DNA of 64,000 nucleotides, from NCBI RefSeq assembly GCF_004522175.1, contig NZ_SDEB01000016.1:32421-96420 (forward strand), read 5' to 3'. The position numbers were made by a program, and so were the translations under genes. The stretch is from Paracoccus ravus (lineage in GTDB: Bacteria; Pseudomonadota; Alphaproteobacteria; Rhodobacterales; Rhodobacteraceae). Below, piece by piece: positions 51,415 to 60,810 of this stretch (position 1 is its first letter; every line of letters begins with the position of its first letter). The notes below the pieces were generated by a model. The model saw only the letters and a program-made list of their open reading frames with translations, did no database searches and was not told the origin of the DNA.

Positions 51415-53928
51415 ATGACCGGGCGCGACCCATCCCATGTCCGATATGCGGTCGAACTGACCCGGCTCGGCATGTGGTGGGAAGCGCTGTCCCATGCCTT
51501 CTGGCCCCTGGGCGTGGTCCTTGCCGCGAGCTTCACTGCGCTCGCCTTCGGCGCGACCGAGCTGCTGGCCCGCCAGAGCCTCACCTGGCTCATGCTGGTC
51601 GCGGCGCTGGCCATCGCCTGGGCCACGATCCGGGGTGTCCGGAGGTTTCACCGCCCGACCCGCGCGCGGGCGCGGGCCCGGGTCGATGCCACCCTGCAGG
51701 GCAAGCCGCTTTCGGCGCTGCGCGATGACCTGACCATCGGCAAGGGCGATGACGGGGCGCTGGCGCTGTGGCAGGCGCACCAGGCTCAGATGCGGCGCGC
51801 GGCCCGGGCGGCGCGCCCGGTCCTGCCCGATGCGCGGCTGCGCTGGCGCGATCCGGTGGCGCTGCGGCTCGTGGGCCTCGTGGCGCTGGCCATGACCCTG
51901 CTCTTCGCCCCGGCCGGCCGCTTCGGGCAGGGCATCGCGGCGCTTGGCGCGACGCTGCGGCCGAGCGGCCCGACCCAGCCCGGGCCCGGCATCGGCCCCT
52001 CATGGGAGGGCTGGGCCGAGCCGCCCGCCTATACCCGACGCCCGGCGATCTACCTGAACGCGCTGCCCGAGGGCGAGGTGCTGACCCTGCCGAAGGGCTC
52101 GAAGCTCAGCTTCCGGCTCTATGGCGAGGGCGCGGCGATCGAGCAGAGCATCGGCTCGCAGCTTCCGGCCACCGACCCGCATGCCCCGGAATTCACTGCC
52201 GAGAAGGACGGGCTGCTGCGCCTTGCCGGGCGCGAATTCGTCATCACCGTGATCCCCGACGCGCCCCCGACCGTCGAGCCGGTCGTCGCTCCCGAGCGTC
52301 GCGCCGATGGCCGCTTCCTGCAGCCCTTCACCGCCGCCGACGACAATGGCGTGACCGAGGGCAAGGCCGTGGTCGCGATCGACATGTCGGCCATCGACCG
52401 CCGCTTCGGGCTGGCGACGCCGCCCGAGAACCGCCCCGCGATAGAGGTCGAGCTGCCGCTGATGGCCACCGGCAGCCGCAAGGACGTGCGCGGCCAGCTC
52501 GTCACCGATCTTTCCCGCCACCCTTGGGCGAACCTGCCGGTCACCGTCTCGCTGGAGGTCATGGACGGGATCGCGCAGAAGGGCAGCTCGGCCCCGGTCA
52601 AGATGATCTTGCCGGGCCGACGCTTCTTCGACCCGCTTGCCGCGGCGCTGATCGAGACCCGGCGCGACCTGCTCTGGTCGCGCGAGAACGCGCCCCGCAG
52701 CGCCGAGATCCTGCGCGCGGCAAGCTGGCAGCCCGACGGCTTCATGGATCCGGGCCTTGCCGAAGGGCTGCGCGGCGTGATCGGCACGCTCGAGGCCGGG
52801 CCGCTCAGCGACGAGGCCCGCAACCGGCTGGCGCAGGTCCTGTGGGACGCGGCCGTGGCGCTGGAGGATGGCGGCTTGGCCGATGCGCTCGAGCGGATGC
52901 AGCAGGCGCAGGAGCGGCTTTCCGAGGCGATCCGCAACGGTGCGAGCCCCGACGAAATCCAGCGCCTGATGGATGAGCTGCGCGAGGCGACCGATGCCTA
53001 TACCGAGATGCTTGCCCAGCAGCAGAACGAGGATCCGTCCGAGAAATTCGACCGCTCGCCGCAGCAGCAGGGCCAGCAGATCACTGGCGACCAGATCCAG
53101 CAGATGATGGACGAGATCCAGCGCCTGATGAACGAGGGCCGCATGGCCGAGGCTCAGCAATTGCTGGATCAGTTCAACCGCATGATGCAGAACATGAAGG
53201 TGACCCAAGGTGAGGGCGGAGAGGGGCAGGGCCGGCAACGACCGATGAACCGGCTGGCCGATACCTTGCGCGAGCAGCAGGAGCTTGCCGATGAGGCCAT
53301 GCGCCAGATGCAGGACCAATACGGCCAGTGGCAGCCTGGCGGCGAGCAGGGTCAGGGTGGTCCGCAGAATCAGGAACTGGCCGACCGCCAGCGCGAATTG
53401 CGCGAGGATCTTGGCCAGCAGCGCGGCTTGATGCCCGGTCGCGGCACGCCTCAGGGCGATCAGGCCCGGCGCAGCCTCGATGAGGCGGGCCGCGCCATGG
53501 AAGAGGCCGAGCAGGCCCTGCGCGAGGGCGATCAGGCGGGCGCGATGGATCGTCAGGCGCAGGCGATCCAACAGATGCGCGAAGGGATGCGTGCCCTGGG
53601 CGAGATGAATGCCCAGAACCAGCAGGCCGGGCAGGAGGGCCAGCCCCAGCAAGGCAGCCAGGAGAACGGCCCCGAGGGGCCTTCGGCCGAAGGCAGCGGG
53701 CAACGCGGACTGGCCGAGGCGTTTCGCCGCCCGCCCCAGACCGACCCCCTGGGGCGCTCGACCGAGGGGAATGGCGGGCAACTTTCGACCGGCAATGAAC
53801 TTGCCCAGGGCGGAGATCCGGCGCGCCGGGCCCGCGATCTGCAGGACGAGATCCGCCGCCGCAGCGGCGAGCGCGAGCGGCCGCGTGACGAGCGCGACTA
53901 TCTTGGTCGGCTGTTGGGGGATTTCTGA
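51415..53928 (+). CDS. TIGR02302 (DUF4175) family membrane protein with Gln-rich helical tail
   Basis: This is an alphaproteobacterial protein of unknown function, 837 residues from ATG 51415. Two N-terminal membrane helices (about 30-75) are followed by another near 155, a periplasmic region (about 180-480) with beta-rich TRRPAIYLNALPEGEVLTLPKG and a helical domain (about 480-600). A long C-terminal section (about 590-800) is extremely rich in Gln, Glu, Arg and Met (QQQGQQITGDQIQQMMDEIQ is representative), forming predicted helical or coiled-coil repeats. No catalytic motif seen. It follows lysA by 70 bases. Confidence 0.85.
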   Translation: MTGRDPSHVRYAVELTRLGMWWEALSHAFWPLGVVLAASFTALAFGATELLARQSLTWLMLVAALAIAWATIRGVRRFHRPTRARARARVDATLQGKPLSALRDDLTIGKGDDGALALWQAHQAQMRRAARAARPVLPDARLRWRDPVALRLVGLVALAMTLLFAPAGRFGQGIAALGATLRPSGPTQPGPGIGPSWEGWAEPPAYTRRPAIYLNALPEGEVLTLPKGSKLSFRLYGEGAAIEQSIGSQLPATDPHAPEFTAEKDGLLRLAGREFVITVIPDAPPTVEPVVAPERRADGRFLQPFTAADDNGVTEGKAVVAIDMSAIDRRFGLATPPENRPAIEVELPLMATGSRKDVRGQLVTDLSRHPWANLPVTVSLEVMDGIAQKGSSAPVKMILPGRRFFDPLAAALIETRRDLLWSRENAPRSAEILRAASWQPDGFMDPGLAEGLRGVIGTLEAGPLSDEARNRLAQVLWDAAVALEDGGLADALERMQQAQERLSEAIRNGASPDEIQRLMDELREATDAYTEMLAQQQNEDPSEKFDRSPQQQGQQITGDQIQQMMDEIQRLMNEGRMAEAQQLLDQFNRMMQNMKVTQGEGGEGQGRQRPMNRLADTLREQQELADEAMRQMQDQYGQWQPGGEQGQGGPQNQELADRQRELREDLGQQRGLMPGRGTPQGDQARRSLDEAGRAMEEAEQALREGDQAGAMDRQAQAIQQMREGMRALGEMNAQNQQAGQEGQPQQGSQENGPEGPSAEGSGQRGLAEAFRRPPQTDPLGRSTEGNGGQLSTGNELAQGGDPARRARDLQDEIRRRSGERERPRDERDYLGRLLGDF

Positions 53929-53929
53929 C

Positions 53930-54742
53930 CTAGCGGCCCAGCCCCAGCAAAGCGGTCAGGGCTTGCGCCTGCTGGGCCAGCCAGATCCGGCCCTGGTCGA
54001 TTTCCTGCCGCCAATGTCCAAGCGCTTCGAGCCCCCGCTGCTCGGCCAGTTTCGGCGTCAGCAGGTAAAGGCCAAGACATGCCGCCGCGAGCATCAGTGC
54101 AAGGCAGAATCCCATCATGTAGCCCGAGCGGGTTTCTGTTTCAGCCCGGACGGCGGGCGCGGGACGGACGGGCAAGGACGGGGTCGGCGGGGAGGGCTCC
54201 AGGATCACGGTCTCGGCCGGTATCGGTCTTTCCGTGGCGGGCAGAACGACCTCTTTGCGCAGCAGGGTCGCCGCCAGCCGCTCGGCATCGGGCAGGGCGG
54301 GCTTCTGGGGAAGCGTCTTGTCACCATCTGTCCGGGCAGGAAGGCTGGGCGTGGCTGCTTCCTCGGGCGCGGGGGCATCGGGCGCAAGCGGTTCACCGGG
54401 CAGGATCACGGTGGCAACCGGCCATGCGATGTCATCCGGCCGGGACAGACCCGATTCGCGGTCCGGTTCCGGCTTGGTGCCATTTCCGCCGCGCCGGGCG
54501 AGTTCGCGGGCGGTTTCCTCGCGCAGGATCGACAGGACGGACTCGTTCAAGGGCTGGTTCAGCACCGGGCGGTCTGCGGCGTCGTAAACGGCCGTGTTCG
54601 CTCCCGGCGACGCGGGCTCGGCCGCGCCGGGCTGAAACCACACCTCGGCGCAGGCGGAACATTCGACCTCGCGCCCCGCCGCGGGGATCGCGGAATCCGG
54701 GATTTCGTATTGGGCAGCGCAGCTTGGGCAGGTCAGGCGCAT
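53930..54742 (-). CDS. Zinc-ribbon (MJ0042-type) membrane-anchored protein
   Basis: This 270-residue protein opens with a zinc-ribbon (CPSCAAQY and CSACAEVWF; C-x2-C ... C-x2-C, residues 5-33). A long disordered Pro/Glu-rich linker follows, then one membrane helix (MMGFCLALMLAAACLGLYLL, about 215-235) and a short tail. MJ0042-type zinc-finger domains of this form head several alphaproteobacterial membrane proteins of unknown function. It is convergent with the TIGR02302 gene (one base between stops) and divergent from ftsE. Confidence 0.82.
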   Translation of the reverse strand: MRLTCPSCAAQYEIPDSAIPAAGREVECSACAEVWFQPGAAEPASPGANTAVYDAADRPVLNQPLNESVLSILREETARELARRGGNGTKPEPDRESGLSRPDDIAWPVATVILPGEPLAPDAPAPEEAATPSLPARTDGDKTLPQKPALPDAERLAATLLRKEVVLPATERPIPAETVILEPSPPTPSLPVRPAPAVRAETETRSGYMMGFCLALMLAAACLGLYLLTPKLAEQRGLEALGHWRQEIDQGRIWLAQQAQALTALLGLGR

Positions 54743-54868
54743 TCTCGGGTCTCTTTCGGGGCCGTCGGGCGCAGGCGCTTGTCAAAGCCTGCGTCTCGCA
54801 TTCGTCGTCGGACTGTTCTATCAAGCCGCGAACCGTAGGCCAAGAAGCCCGGACGGAAGGGGGTCCAA

Positions 54869-55543
54869 GTGATCGAGATGCAGAACCTGTCCTTCGGCTA
54901 CAGTGGAAGCGAGCCGCTGCTGACCGATTTGTCCCTGACCTTGCAGCCGGGATCATTTCATTTCCTGACCGGGCCATCCGGCTCGGGCAAGACCACCTTC
55001 CTGCGGCTCTGCTATGCCGATCTGCTGCCAAGTTCGGGGCGGATGTCGGCCTTTGGCGAGGATGTCGCGACGCTGGACCGCGACCGCATCGCGGCGCTGC
55101 GCCGCCGGGTCGGCGTGGTGCACCAGGACACGCAATTCCTCGACCACCTGCCGGTCGCCGAGAATATCGCCCTGCCGCAGATCGTCGCGGGCCAGGCCGT
55201 GGACATGCAATCGATCAGCGACCTCTTGTCATGGGTGCAACTGAGCCAGGCCAGCCGCGCCCTGCCGCCGGAACTGTCGGGCGGCGAGCGGCAGCGCGCG
55301 GCTTTGGCGCGGGCGGTCATCATGTCGCCCGATGTGATCATCGCCGATGAGCCCACGGGAAACCTTGACTGGGACATGTCGATGCGGCTTCTGGAATTGC
55401 TGATCGAACTGAACCATTCCGGCAAGTCGGTGCTGTTTGCGACCCATGACCTGAACCTGATCCGCGCCGCCAAGCAGCATGTGCAGGCGCGTGTCCTGCG
55501 CATCGCCGGACGGCGGCTGCAACTTGCGGGAGCTGACCTTTGA
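54869..55543 (+). CDS. ftsE: Cell division ATP-binding protein FtsE
   Basis: FtsE is the ATPase of the FtsEX complex that activates peptidoglycan hydrolases at the septum. The 224-residue protein has Walker A GPSGSGKTT (35-43), Q-loop VVHQDTQFLDHLPVAENI, signature ELSGGERQRAALARA and Walker B VIIADEPTGNLDW. It starts at GTG 54869 (an ATG three codons on is possible). The last four bases overlap ftsX (TTGA). Confidence 0.94.
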   Translation: MIEMQNLSFGYSGSEPLLTDLSLTLQPGSFHFLTGPSGSGKTTFLRLCYADLLPSSGRMSAFGEDVATLDRDRIAALRRRVGVVHQDTQFLDHLPVAENIALPQIVAGQAVDMQSISDLLSWVQLSQASRALPPELSGGERQRAALARAVIMSPDVIIADEPTGNLDWDMSMRLLELLIELNHSGKSVLFATHDLNLIRAAKQHVQARVLRIAGRRLQLAGADL

Positions 55544-56469
55544 CCAGACGCGAACGGACGAAACTTGATCTTTCGAGCCTGTGGCGCGGCCTGACGCGCC
55601 CCGATAACGCGGGAACCGACCGGGTCGTGCCGCCCACCGGATTCACCGCGCAACTGACGGTCTTTGCCGCGGCCGCGATGGCCTTTCTGGCGGTCTTCGC
55701 ACTGGCGCTGGCGCTGGCGACGGGTCGGCTGGCGGAACGCTGGTCCTCGGAGCTGGCGCAAAGCATGACGATCCGCGTCTCGGCCCCGCCCGAGCAGATC
55801 GACGACCAGACCGTGACCGTGATGGAAGTGCTCAAGACCACGCCCGGCGTGGCGAGCTCTCGCCTGCTGGCCGATCCCGAGGTGGAAAAGCTGCTCGAGC
55901 CCTGGTTCGGCCCGGATGTCCCCGTCGAGGCCCTGCCTGTCCCGCGCCTGATCGAGGTCACCGAAAACCGCGACGGGCTGGATGCCGAGGCGCTGCGGCT
56001 GCGCCTCGAGGGCGAGGCCCCCGGCGCGGTGCTGGACGACCATACCGGCTGGCGCGCGCCGCTGGTGGCCGCGGCGTCTCGGCTGCGCCTCTTGGGGCTC
56101 TTCTCGCTGGTGCTGATCGGCGCGGCCTCGGCGGCGATGATCACCCTGGCGGCCAAGGCATCGCTGGCGGCGAACGGGCAGGTGATCAAGGTGCTGCGCC
56201 TGATCGGGGCGCGCGACATCACCATCGCCACGGCCTTCGTGCGCCGCTTCACCCGGCGGGCAGCCGCGGGCGCGGCGCTTGGCACGCTGCTGGGCATGGC
56301 GGCGATCTGGGCATTGCCTGCGGTCGATGAGGCGGGCGGCTTTCTGACGGGCCTCGGTTTTCAGGGGGCCTCGTGGTTCTGGCCCCTGCTGATCCCGGTC
56401 GCCGCGGCCGCGATCGGCTTTGCAGCGACCCGCGCCGCCGCGCTGCGGATGCTGGGCGAGGTGCGCTGA
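55540..56469 (+). CDS. ftsX: Cell division protein FtsX
   Basis: This is the membrane partner of FtsE, 309 residues. One N-terminal helix (FTAQLTVFAAAAMAFLAVFA) is followed by a periplasmic domain of about 110 residues that would contact hydrolase regulators, and three C-terminal helices with ASLAANGQVIKVLRLIGARD and a GAALGTLLGMAAIWALP stretch. It starts at TTG 55540, overlapping the ftsE stop; its own stop overlaps the plsC ATG (TGATG). Confidence 0.92.
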   Translation: MTRRERTKLDLSSLWRGLTRPDNAGTDRVVPPTGFTAQLTVFAAAAMAFLAVFALALALATGRLAERWSSELAQSMTIRVSAPPEQIDDQTVTVMEVLKTTPGVASSRLLADPEVEKLLEPWFGPDVPVEALPVPRLIEVTENRDGLDAEALRLRLEGEAPGAVLDDHTGWRAPLVAAASRLRLLGLFSLVLIGAASAAMITLAAKASLAANGQVIKVLRLIGARDITIATAFVRRFTRRAAAGAALGTLLGMAAIWALPAVDEAGGFLTGLGFQGASWFWPLLIPVAAAAIGFAATRAAALRMLGEVR

Positions 56470-57242
56470 TGGACGCCTATCAGCCGCGCCCCGCCTCGAT
56501 CCTCGACTGGGTCCGGACGGCGATCTTCTATGTCTATGCCGTGATCGCCACGGCGCTGGTCGGGCTGATCGGCCTGCCCGGCACGCTGATCGATCCGGCC
56601 AACGCCAATCGCACGGGCGATCGCTGGCTCTGGCTCATGATGGGGGGCGCGCGCATCATCTGCGGCGTCAAGGTCGAGTTTCGCGGCACCCGCCCGGCGG
56701 GCGACCTGCTGATCGCGGCCAAGCATCAGAGCTTCCTCGACATCCTTGCCATCGCGCAGGCCAGCCCGCGCCGCGCCTTCGTCATGAAGCGCGAGGTGAT
56801 GAATGTCCCCGTCATGGGCTGGTTCGCCCGCAAGGTCGGCTGCATCCCGATCGACCGCTCGCGCGGCAAGGATGCGATGCGCCAGATCATCGCCGAGGTG
56901 CAGGGCGCCCAGGCGAGTCCGCGCGGCCTAGGGCAGCTGATCTTTTACCCCGAGGGCACCCGTACAAAACCCGGCAGCACCGCGCCCTACAAGCAGGGCG
57001 TCGCCGTCGTCCAGCGCGAGACCGGGCTTCCGGTCATGCCCGTCGCGGTGAATTGCGGCATGTTCTGGCCCAAGCGCGGCTACCCGATCCGGCGCGGCAC
57101 GGCGGTGGTCGAGTTCCTGCCGGTGATCCCGGCCGGCGATCCGCCCGAGGTGGTCCTGCCGCTTCTGGCCGAGATGATCGAGCCCGCCAGTCTGCGGTTG
57201 TTCGAGGCGGCAGGCGGGCAGAAGGCTTTGAACGGAAACTGA
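56469..57242 (+). CDS. plsC: 1-acyl-sn-glycerol-3-phosphate acyltransferase
   Basis: PlsC acylates lysophosphatidic acid to phosphatidic acid at the inner membrane. The 257-residue protein has an N-terminal membrane helix (TAIFYVYAVIATALVGLIGL), catalytic H-x4-D in AAKHQSFLDILA, the GCIPIDRSRGKDAM block and substrate-binding IFYPEGTRTKPG. ATG 56469 overlaps the ftsX stop, so division and phospholipid genes are coupled here. Confidence 0.93.
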   Translation: MDAYQPRPASILDWVRTAIFYVYAVIATALVGLIGLPGTLIDPANANRTGDRWLWLMMGGARIICGVKVEFRGTRPAGDLLIAAKHQSFLDILAIAQASPRRAFVMKREVMNVPVMGWFARKVGCIPIDRSRGKDAMRQIIAEVQGAQASPRGLGQLIFYPEGTRTKPGSTAPYKQGVAVVQRETGLPVMPVAVNCGMFWPKRGYPIRRGTAVVEFLPVIPAGDPPEVVLPLLAEMIEPASLRLFEAAGGQKALNGN

Positions 57243-57310
57243 TCGCGCGCATTGCGGCGGGCCTGCGCGCTTCCTATCTCGGAAGGCCGGCGACAATACA
57301 GGAGGGCGGC

Positions 57311-58252
57311 ATGAGCGCCATCATCGAGATCGACCATCTCTCCAAGCGCTACGGCAGCGGCACTCCGGCACTGAACGATGTCTCGCTGAGCATCGAAGAG
57401 GGCGAGATCCTCGCCCTTCTTGGTCCGAACGGTGCGGGCAAGACGACGATGATCTCGATCATCTGCGGTCTCGTCACGCCAAGCGGCGGGACGGTCCGGG
57501 TCGGAGGCCACGACATCCGCACCCATTGGCGCGAGGCCCGCAAGCTGATCGGCCTTGTTCCACAAGAGATCCTGCTGGAACCTTTTGAAAAGGTCATCGA
57601 CTGCGTGCGCTTTACTCGCGGCCTTTATGGCGAGGGCCCGGATGATGCCTATGTCGAGGAATTGCTGCGTAGCCTGTCCCTTTGGGACAAGCGCGACGCC
57701 CGCACCCGCGAGCTTTCGGGCGGCATGAAGCGCCGCGTGCTGATCGCCAAGGCGCTGTCGCACCGGCCCAAGGTCCTGTTCCTCGACGAGCCGACGGCGG
57801 GGGTGGACGTGACGCTGCGCCGCGAGATGTGGCAGGTCGTGCGCGAACTCAGCAAGCAGGGCGTGACGATCATCCTGACCACGCATTACCTCGAAGAGGC
57901 CGAGGATATGGCCGACCGCATCGGCGTCATCAACAAGGGTGAGATCCTCTTGGTGAAGCCCAAGGCGGAACTCATGGGGGAATTCGGCAAGAAGCGTCTG
58001 ACCATCGACCTTTACGAGCCGCTGAGCATCCTGCCGCCTTCCCTTGCCGCGCGAGGGCTGGTTCTGGCCGAGAACGGAATGCAGCTTGGCTATGATTACG
58101 ATGCCAATGCCGATCGCACCGGGATAGCGCGCCTGTTGGCAGATCTGACCGAGCAGGGAATCGCCGTGCGGGATGTCGCGACCACGCAAAGCAGCCTTGA
58201 GGAAATTTTCATGTCCCTTGTTGCCGATGAGCCCCGGGAGGTGCGCGCATGA
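57311..58252 (+). CDS. ABC-2 exporter ATP-binding protein (YadG-like)
   Basis: This 313-residue ATPase has Walker [12 protein letters not shown], signature [17 protein letters not shown], Walker [13 protein letters not shown] and the H-loop [11 protein letters not shown], followed by a C-terminal regulatory extension of about 90 residues ending [13 protein letters not shown], as in ABC-2 drug or polysaccharide exporters. GGAGG lies before ATG 57311. It overlaps the permease gene by four bases, forming a complete exporter. The substrate is unknown. Confidence 0.93.
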   Translation: MSAIIEIDHLSKRYGSGTPALNDVSLSIEEGEILALLGPNGAGKTTMISIICGLVTPSGGTVRVGGHDIRTHWREARKLIGLVPQEILLEPFEKVIDCVRFTRGLYGEGPDDAYVEELLRSLSLWDKRDARTRELSGGMKRRVLIAKALSHRPKVLFLDEPTAGVDVTLRREMWQVVRELSKQGVTIILTTHYLEEAEDMADRIGVINKGEILLVKPKAELMGEFGKKRLTIDLYEPLSILPPSLAARGLVLAENGMQLGYDYDANADRTGIARLLADLTEQGIAVRDVATTQSSLEEIFMSLVADEPREVRA

Positions 58253-59010
58253 ACTGGCATTCCGTCCGGGCCATCTTTGGCCATGAAATGGACCGTTTCT
58301 TCCGCACCGTCTGGCAGTCCCTCGCCTCGCCGGTCCTGTCCACGGTGCTTTACTTCGTCGTCTTCGGCGCGGCCATCGGCGGGCGCATCCAATCGGTCGA
58401 GGGCGTGGCTTACGGCGCCTTCATCGTGCCGGGGCTGATGATGCTGACGGTCCTGCAGCAATCGGTCAGCAATGCCAGCTTCGGGATCTATTTCCCGAAA
58501 TTCTCAGGCACGATCTATGAATATCTGGTCGCGCCCACCGGCTGGATCGAGGTCACGCTGGGCTTTGTCGGCGCTGCCGCCACCAAGGCGGTGATGATTG
58601 CCCTGGTGATCCTGCTCACCAGTTTCTGGTTCAACGGCGTTCACATTGCGCATCCGTTCTGGATGTTCGCCTTCCTGTTCCTGACCGCCATCGGCTTTTC
58701 GCTTCTGGGCTTCATCATCGGGCTTTGGGCGAAAAGCTTCGAGCAATTGCAGATCGTGCCGATGATGGTGATCACGCCCTTGGTCTTTCTTGGCGGGGCC
58801 TTCTATTCGGCCTCGATGCTGCCGCCCTTCTGGGAGGCGGTCGCCAAGCTCAACCCGGTCCTCTACCTGATCTCGGGCTTCCGCTGGGCCTTCTTCGACC
58901 TGGCCGACGTGCCGGTGGGCCTGTCGCTGGTCGCGGTCGCGCTGATGATCGTGGTCTGCCTTGTCGCGATCCGCTGGATCTTCCTGACCGGCTGGCGGCT
59001 GCGCGAATAG
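58249..59010 (+). CDS. ABC-2 type permease (YadH-like)
   Basis: This 253-residue six-helix membrane subunit pairs with the preceding ATPase. It shows the family features [58 protein letters not shown] and [19 protein letters not shown] 58249 overlaps the ATPase stop. Its sequence pattern is close to the orphan permease at 29734-30555. Confidence 0.93.
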   Translation: MNWHSVRAIFGHEMDRFFRTVWQSLASPVLSTVLYFVVFGAAIGGRIQSVEGVAYGAFIVPGLMMLTVLQQSVSNASFGIYFPKFSGTIYEYLVAPTGWIEVTLGFVGAAATKAVMIALVILLTSFWFNGVHIAHPFWMFAFLFLTAIGFSLLGFIIGLWAKSFEQLQIVPMMVITPLVFLGGAFYSASMLPPFWEAVAKLNPVLYLISGFRWAFFDLADVPVGLSLVAVALMIVVCLVAIRWIFLTGWRLRE

Positions 59011-59032
59011 AGGCTGCGAAGCGGGCAAAGAA

Positions 59033-59066
59033 AAACGCCGACCGGAGCGATCCGGTCGGCGTTTCT
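59033..59066. terminator. Intrinsic terminator between ABC exporter and ettA
   Basis: AAACGCCGACCGG (59033-59045), loop AGCGAT, CCGGTCGGCGTTT (59052-59064): a perfect 13-bp stem between convergent genes, with A-rich and T-rich flanks allowing use in both directions. Confidence 0.9.
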
Positions 59067-59077
59067 GTTTTCAGCGA

Positions 59078-60733
59078 TCAGCGGGTGAATTTCTTGTGCT
59101 TCACGCGCTTGGGTTCGACCGAATCCGGGCCGAGGCGGCGGATCTTGTCTTTCTCGTAATCCTCGAAGTTGCCCTCGAAATACTCGACATGGGCATCGCC
59201 CTCGAAGGCGAGGATATGCGTGCAGAGACGGTCAAGGAAGAAGCGGTCGTGCGAGATGATGATCGCGCAGCCGGCAAAATTCTCGATCGCCGCTTCCAGC
59301 GCCTGAAGGGTTTCAACGTCCAGATCGTTGGTCGGTTCGTCGAGGAGCAGGACGTTGCCGCCGGATTTCAGCAGTTTCGCCATGTGGACGCGGTTGCGTT
59401 CACCACCCGAAAGCAGGCCGACTTTCTTCTGCTGGTCGCCGCCCTTGAAGTTGAACGAGCCGACATAGTTGCGGCTGGAAACCTGCGCATCGCCCAGTTC
59501 GATCATCTCGGCGCCGCCCGAAATTTCCTCCCAGACGGTTTTGTTCGGATCGAGGCTGTCGCGCGACTGGTCGACGAAGGACAGTTTGACGGTATCGCCG
59601 ATGGTGACGGTACCTTCATCGGGCTGCTCTTGCCCGACCAGCATCTTGAACAGCGTCGATTTACCGGCGCCGTTCGGGCCGATCACGCCGATAATGCCGC
59701 CCGGCGGCAGGCTGAACGAGAGGTTCTCGATCAGTTGCTTGTCGCCCATGTGCTTCTTCAGGCCCTCGACCTCGATGACCTTGTTGCCAAGGCGCGGGCC
59801 GTGCGGAATAACGATCTGGGCGGTGCCGACCAGTTCCTTGACCGATTCGTCGGCCATCTTGTTATAGGCAGCGATACGGGCCTTGGATTTCGCCTGACGG
59901 GCTTTCGCACCGGCGCGGATCCATTCCAGTTCCTTTTCCATCGCCTTCTGCTTGGACTTGTCCTCGCGCGCCTCTTGGGCGATGCGCTTGGCTTTCGCGT
60001 CCAGCCAGCTGGAATAGTTGCCCTCGTGCGGGATGCCGCGGCCGCGTTCCAGTTCCAAAATCCACGTCGTGATATCGTCGAGGAAGTAGCGGTCGTGGGT
60101 CACGGTCAGGATCGTGCCCTTATATTCGATCAGGTGCTTTTGCAGCCAGGCGATCGTTTCCGCGTCCAAGTGGTTGGTCGGTTCGTCGAGCAGCAGCATG
60201 TCGGGCGCTTCGAGCAGCAGCTTGCACAGCGCGACGCGGCGGCGCTCACCGCCCGACAGGGTCTCGACATCGGCATCATCCGGCGGGCAGCGCAGGGCTT
60301 CCATCGCGATATCGACTTGGTTGTCGAGATCCCACAGGTTCTCGGCGTCGATCTCGTCCTGCAGACGCGCCATCTCGTCGGCGGTCTCGTCCGAATAGTT
60401 CATCGCCAACTCGTTGTAACGGTCGAGCTTGGCCTGCTTGGCGGCGACGCCTTCCATGACGTTGGCCCGCACGTTCAGCGCGGGGTCCAGATAAGGTTCC
60501 TGCGACAGGTAGCCGACCTTGGCGCCCTTGGCGGCCCAAGCCTCGCCTTGGAAGTCCTTGTCCATGCCCGCCATCACCTTGAGCAGGGTGGACTTACCGG
60601 CACCGTTGACGCCGACGACGCCGATCTTGACGCCGGGCAGGAAGTTCAGGTGGATGTTCTCGAACACCTTCTTCCCGCCGGGATAGGTCTTGGACACCCC
60701 GTCCATGTGATAGACATACTGGTAGGAGGCCAT
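59078..60733 (-). CDS. ettA: Energy-dependent translational throttle protein EttA
   Basis: EttA is an ABC-F ATPase that binds the ribosomal E site and gates elongation according to ATP/ADP. The 551-residue protein has two ATP-binding domains: GVNGAGKSTLLKV with LSGGERRRVALCK and LLLDEPTNHLD, then GPNGAGKSTLFKM with LLSGGERNRVHMAK and LLLDEPTNDLD. A charged linker lies between them. No membrane segments. Start MASYQYVYHM at 60733. Confidence 0.95.
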   Translation of the reverse strand: MASYQYVYHMDGVSKTYPGGKKVFENIHLNFLPGVKIGVVGVNGAGKSTLLKVMAGMDKDFQGEAWAAKGAKVGYLSQEPYLDPALNVRANVMEGVAAKQAKLDRYNELAMNYSDETADEMARLQDEIDAENLWDLDNQVDIAMEALRCPPDDADVETLSGGERRRVALCKLLLEAPDMLLLDEPTNHLDAETIAWLQKHLIEYKGTILTVTHDRYFLDDITTWILELERGRGIPHEGNYSSWLDAKAKRIAQEAREDKSKQKAMEKELEWIRAGAKARQAKSKARIAAYNKMADESVKELVGTAQIVIPHGPRLGNKVIEVEGLKKHMGDKQLIENLSFSLPPGGIIGVIGPNGAGKSTLFKMLVGQEQPDEGTVTIGDTVKLSFVDQSRDSLDPNKTVWEEISGGAEMIELGDAQVSSRNYVGSFNFKGGDQQKKVGLLSGGERNRVHMAKLLKSGGNVLLLDEPTNDLDVETLQALEAAIENFAGCAIIISHDRFFLDRLCTHILAFEGDAHVEYFEGNFEDYEKDKIRRLGPDSVEPKRVKHKKFTR

Positions 60734-60810
60734 GATCATTCCTCGTTCATGAAATCTGTATGGGTTTGGCCGCTATGTAGTGCAGTGGTGGCCAAAGGGA
60801 AAGGCCGGGC

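Noticed and set aside
52000..53781. A 593-codon open frame antisense to the TIGR02302 gene
   Set aside because: Leu/His-rich product from reading Gln-rich codons backwards. No ribosome site or homology pattern.
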